This document shows positions 6,884 to 8,990 of a DNA stretch of 8,990 bases, piece by piece. Location: positions 1 through 8,990 of the forward strand of contig JAIRZX010000008.1 in NCBI GenBank assembly GCA_031267005.1. The letters are read 5' to 3'. The notes under the pieces are model-generated. The model ran no database searches. It was not told the origin of the DNA and worked only from the letters and a program-made list of their open reading frames with translations. The stretch's first letter is position 1. Each line of letters opens with the position of its first letter. The position numbers and the translations under genes are program-made. Origin of the DNA: Deltaproteobacteria bacterium (GTDB lineage: Bacteria > Desulfobacterota > Desulfarculia > Adiutricales > Adiutricaceae).

Positions 6884-7569
6884 AATGGCATAAGGCAATG
6901 GCATAAGGCATTGGCATAAGGCAAAGGCATAAGGCAATGGCATAAGGCAATGGCATAAGGCAATGGCATAAGGCAATGGCATAAGGCAATGGCATAAGGC
7001 AATGGCATAAGGCAATGGCATAAGGCAATGGCATAAGGCGCGGAACCCTTTCCGGGGGGGCAATGGCGTCGACGCGCGGCCAGCGCCTCCTTGAGATTCG
7101 GGGCCCAGCCCCTGACGGCTTCCAGCTCCGCCGCCGAGGGCAGAGCGAGAGTCGTCCCGACGGCCTCCGCCGCCTCGCCTTCCGCAACGCCGCCCTTGAG
7201 GATGATTGGCCCCGCCGCTGGCTCGGCCAGGAGGCGCATCGCCCGGTCGGCGTCAATGCCAGTCCTTTCGGAGAAAGCGCGGGCGTCAGAGTCAGGAGGG
7301 ACGCGGAAGTCGGCGCGGGCAATCTCCGGGGCGGCTTCCAGATCGCTCCCTGCCAAGGGACGCCGGTCAAGACGGAATTGCGGGACGCGTTCCAGGGCCG
7401 GATAGGCTCCGCCGTCGACTTGGGCGGCCGCCGCCGCGAGCCCGGGGGCAAACTCCTTGAAAACTGGGGCCGTTAGCGGCTTAGGAGCCGGGGGCGCAGG
7501 CGGATGGGTGCCATGCCCTTGCGGCTCCTTTAGCCCGGACAGGTTTATCCTTTTGCCGGAACAGGCTTT
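6835..7569 (-). pseudogene. Diverged, start-less paralog of the secreted protein at 7681-8250
   Basis: The minus-strand frame is open from the codon after TGA (7570-7572) to TAA (6835-6837). From about 7377 down to 7075 it aligns with the protein encoded at 7681-8250. FRLDRRPLAGSDLEAAPEI matches FYRGQRPMTPDDVPAALEL without gaps, GIDADRAMRLL matches FVDEARLLFL, and GTTLALPSAAELEAVRG matches GTKLALPTPAELEVIRG. In the last 28-residue block 16 are identical. No ATG, GTG or TTG lies in frame upstream of the homologous part. The TTG at 7354-7356 falls inside the homology (where the paralog has an internal Met), so it is unlikely to be the start. After ALAARRRHCPPGKGSAP the frame runs into the 13-bp array and gains four copies of a 13-residue repeat (MPLPYAIALCHCL) before an AT-rich tail. 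Best read as a decayed duplicate with an altered 3' end. Function unknown. Confidence 0.6.
6884..7039. repeat. 13-bp tandem repeat array, 12 copies
   Basis: The unit AATGGCATAAGGC is repeated 12 times with no spacers. Ten copies are perfect. The third (6910-6922) begins ATT and the fourth (6923-6935) begins AAA, each one base off. The total is 156 bp, or 52 codons. The plus strand is closed by stops (ATG GCA TAA), while all three minus frames are open and read the same 13-residue cycle. It directly abuts the AT-rich island on the left and the diverged paralog's coding homology on the right. Copy number is probably variable between strains. Confidence 0.97.
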
Positions 7570-7612
7570 TCAGCCTGCCCGGGCAGACTTATCCGCGCCC
7601 GGGTCCCTATCC
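7533..7612. repeat. Three degenerate repeats between the paralogs
   Basis: GCCCGGACAGGTTTATCC (7533-7550) and GCCCGGGCAGACTTATCC (7577-7594) agree at 15 of 18 bases. A shorter relative, GCCCGGGTCCCTATCC, is at 7597-7612. Between the first two, CAGGCTTTTCAGCCTG (7562-7577) is a 6-bp stem whose minus-strand loop is the GNRA tetraloop GAAA. The group fills the gap downstream of the intact secreted-protein gene and just upstream of its diverged copy. It may be a regulatory or intergenic repeat, or degraded coding sequence. Confidence 0.6.
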
Positions 7613-7680
7613 TGCCAAACGTCGAAGGAGGGCGCCGAGTCCCGGCGTTCCGAGGACGGTTTGCGGCGGCGCGGGCGGCG

Positions 7681-8250
7681 TCAAGGCTTGGCTGGGGGAT
7701 CGGGAGGGCTCCCGCCCGAGGCGACGGCTTCCCGGAGGCGGCCTTCCATCCCGCGTATCACTTCCAGCTCGGCGGGGGTAGGCAGGGCGAGTTTGGTCCC
7801 GCTTTCCTCGGCAAGCTGGTCCGCCGAAGGAGGGTCGGGGCCCAGGAGGCGGAGGCCCGCCTTGATCTTGGCCGTCAGGAACAGGAGCCGGGCTTCGTCG
7901 ACGAACAGCCTTCCGGCGGTCTGCGTGAGCTCCCACTCGGTGAGGGCCCCGAAATGGAAGGCGGCCAGTTCCAGGGCCGCAGGCACGTCATCCGGGGTCA
8001 TGGGCCGCTGGCCCCGGTAGAACCAAGCGGGGTCCTCCTGGGCCGCGGCCCGGGGGGCGGCCGCTATGACGGGAAGTGCGAGGGCTACGGCTACGGCTAC
8101 GGCTACGGCCAGGACGGCCCGCGTTGCGGGGGGAGGAGCCGCCGGGGACGCGGCGGGGGGCGCGACGGCGGGCCGGGCCGCCTCGGTTGTGCTGGGGGTC
8201 ATGACGGCGGACCGGGCCGCCTCGGTTGTGCTGGGGATCATGGCGGGCAT
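7681..8250 (-). CDS. Small secreted protein of unrecognised family
   Basis: I do not recognise the family. The 189-residue product starts at the ATG at 8248-8250, chosen because GGAG (8259-8262) lies 8 nt upstream. A GTG at 8328 would add 26 residues, but no Shine-Dalgarno is apparent there. Residues 4-29 are two copies of a 13-residue unit (M-x-PSTTEAAR-x-AV). A Pro/Ala stretch follows, then R44 and a hydrophobic AV-repeat core at 45-65, ending in APRAAAQ, so signal peptidase I cleavage after Ala70 is likely. The mature part of about 119 residues is helical and charged, with FVDEARLLFLTAKIKAGLRLL, GTKLALPTPAELEVIRG and a Pro-rich end. The unusually long n-region could make the segment an anchor instead. 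The paralog at 6835-7569 conserves the mature part, supporting this frame. It is probably exported to the periplasm or cell surface; function unknown. Confidence 0.72.
   Translation of the reverse strand: MPAMIPSTTEAARSAVMTPSTTEAARPAVAPPAASPAAPPPATRAVLAVAVAVAVALALPVIAAAPRAAAQEDPAWFYRGQRPMTPDDVPAALELAAFHFGALTEWELTQTAGRLFVDEARLLFLTAKIKAGLRLLGPDPPSADQLAEESGTKLALPTPAELEVIRGMEGRLREAVASGGSPPDPPAKP
8083..8106. repeat. GGCTAC hexamer repeat inside the signal peptide
   Basis: Four perfect copies of GGCTAC (8083-8088, 8089-8094, 8095-8100 and 8101-8106) read as Val-Ala on the minus strand. They form the AVAVAVAVA core of the signal peptide. The 6-bp period keeps the frame, so copy-number change would lengthen or shorten the hydrophobic core without disrupting the gene. 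Confidence 0.9.
8164..8241. repeat. 39-bp tandem duplication at the 5' end of the secreted-protein gene
   Basis: Units 8164-8202 and 8203-8241 differ at two bases (8172/8211 and 8198/8237). On the minus strand each begins with ATG and encodes 13 residues (M-x-PSTTEAAR-x-AV). The duplication is in frame and lies ahead of the signal-peptide core, so it gives the protein an extended N-terminus and a second possible start at Met17. Confidence 0.9.
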
Positions 8251-8391
8251 GGGGGCAACTCCAAAGCGCGGGGGGAGGCGCCGGCGGGACGGCGGGGCGG
8301 GGGAGGCGCCCGCCGGCATAACTGGCACGGCGTACGCAACGCTTTCCGGCGTTTCCGAAAGTTTCAGTTCATGTTGCAGCTCCGACAGCCG

Positions 8392-8419
8392 AGTCTAACA
8401 GGAATCGGGACCGGATCAA
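8392..8419 (-). promoter_or_regulatory. Possible promoter for the secreted-protein gene
   Basis: On the minus strand TTGATC (8414-8419) is followed after 16 bp by TAGACT (8392-8397), each matching the sigma70 consensus at four of six positions. A transcript from here would have a leader of about 130 nt before the ATG at 8250. It is the best candidate upstream of the gene but weak by sequence alone. Confidence 0.3.
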
Positions 8420-8870
8420 ACTACCGTCGGACGTCCAGCCTTGCGAAGGCGTTCGGGGAAGGCGCCGGGCAGGGCGGCGCGGCGACGGCAGAAGCGCCGA
8501 TCGCGCTCTCGGCGGCAATCCGCGGACAGGGGGTTGTCCGCCGGTCCAAGCACGCCGGCAGTCGGGGGTTTTAGGAACTTGCAGGAGGATAGCGCTTCCT
8601 CATCTTCCGCCGTTTAGTTCCGTCCCCCGGCCGTCCCGCGCCGGGGGCCCTTTAATCCCTGTTTCCAGCCCCCCGCCCCCCGCGCTTCGCCCTGCCTCCC
8701 CCCGCGCCTCCTGCGGCTCAGGCCGCGCTGGGCGAGTTCAAGCGCGCCCGCGGCGGCAGCGACGTCTCGCGCGGCGGGCTTGGGCCGGCCGGGACGGGGC
8801 CTCGGCCGGCTTTAAAACCGTGTTCACGAAATCCTTTACGCCAGGCGGGCGGCGGCTTCCCCGCTCCCTG
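8420..8870. other. GC-rich spacer, no gene seen
   Basis: No open frame here looks like a protein. A plus-strand frame covering 7954-8574 runs antisense to the secreted-protein gene and continues as low-complexity Gly/Arg sequence. GCCGGCC (8784-8790) and GGCCGGC (8804-8810) form a 7-bp stem with a 13-nt loop followed by TTTAAAA, a weak terminator-like structure about 65 bp before the right-edge promoter. Confidence 0.5.
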
Positions 8871-8875
8871 TCTCC

Positions 8876-8903
8876 TTGACAGGTTCGGCGCGTGTTATAT
8901 AAT
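8876..8903 (+). promoter_or_regulatory. Near-perfect sigma70 promoter reading out of the window
   Basis: TTGACA (8876-8881) and TATAAT (8898-8903) are both full consensus hexamers, 16 bp apart, in an otherwise very GC-rich setting. Transcription would begin near 8910 and run rightward, so the gene it serves lies beyond the window. The -35 context CCTTGACAGG is identical over 10 bp to that of the purE promoter (724-733). Confidence 0.8.
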
Positions 8904-8912
8904 CGGTAAAAG

Positions 8913-8942
8913 CCCTCCCCCCCCCGAAGCCGCGGGGGAGGG
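8913..8942 (+). promoter_or_regulatory. GC-rich hairpin at the start of the right-edge transcript
   Basis: CCCTCCCCC (8913-8921) pairs perfectly with GGGGGAGGG (8934-8942) around a 12-nt loop, placing a very stable hairpin at the extreme 5' end of the transcript predicted from the 8876-8903 promoter. No T tract follows, so it is not an intrinsic terminator. It may stabilise the mRNA 5' end or be part of a longer leader structure cut off by the window. Confidence 0.5.
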
Positions 8943-8974
8943 GCGCGGGGGCGGGCCCGCCGCCGCCCCGCCGG

Positions 8975-8990
8975 CCCCCCCCCCCCCCCC
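8975..8990. repeat. 16-C homopolymer at the window end
   Basis: The last 16 bases are all C. A run this long at the exact edge is typical of an assembly stopping at a homopolymer or GC-rich hairpin region. The true length of the run is therefore uncertain. Confidence 0.9.

Noticed and set aside
6884..7039. CRISPR array
   Set aside because: The 13-bp units are contiguous with no spacers, and no cas genes are visible.
7075..7356. TTG at 7354-7356 as the true start of the diverged paralog
   Set aside because: Homology to the intact paralog continues upstream of it, and it aligns with an internal Met, so it is more likely an ordinary Leu codon.
7954..8574. 206-codon plus-strand open frame opposite the secreted-protein gene
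   Set aside because: It is antisense to a gene with a ribosome-binding site, signal peptide and paralog. Its own translation is Gly/Arg low complexity.

Overview
The window comes from a high-GC bacterium. The densest parts carry long G and C runs, and the right edge is a 16-C homopolymer that looks like a contig end. No rRNA or tRNA is present to fix the taxonomy. My recollection is that the EF-G-like protein resembles second EF-G copies in Desulfovibrio-type Desulfobacterota, and that the multi-copy AAA-ATPase/PD-(D/E)XK family is common in anaerobes of that kind. This is a tentative impression, not a demonstrated assignment.

Left part (1-3427). About 720 bp of GC-rich, repeat-bearing sequence without a convincing gene leads to a compact regulatory region: a sigma70-type promoter whose -35 lies inside a perfect 8-bp-arm dyad, then a hairpin plus T7 tract shaped like an intrinsic terminator between promoter and gene. 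It precedes a two-gene operon. purE (class I PurE, de novo purine synthesis) overlaps by the ATGA motif a complete EF-G-like GTPase with standard G motifs but an altered domain IV. This pairs a purine-synthesis enzyme with a GTP-consuming translation-factor paralog.

Middle part (3428-5661). A lower-GC segment, apparently accessory DNA, carries one full-length AAA-type ATPase with a C-terminal PD-(D/E)XK nuclease-like domain. It is a single uninterrupted frame of 575 codons apart from two in-frame TAG codons. The first TAG stands exactly where the Walker B catalytic glutamate belongs. The simplest reading is a young pseudogene, but amber readthrough or reassignment is not excluded from this window because none of the recognised genes here ends in TAG.

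Right part (5662-8990). About 1 kb of GC-rich sequence without a recognisable gene is followed by an AT-rich island with repeated AATATTAGAA motifs, and then 12 tandem copies of a 13-bp repeat. On the minus strand lie two paralogous genes that I could not assign to a family. The upstream one (7681-8250) is intact and encodes a small secreted protein with a clear signal peptide. The downstream one is a diverged copy without a usable start; its 3' end runs into the 13-bp array. Because 13 is not a multiple of 3, the array is open in all three minus frames and encodes the same 13-residue repeat in each. A near-perfect sigma70 promoter (TTGACA-16-TATAAT) points out of the window at the right edge toward an unseen gene.
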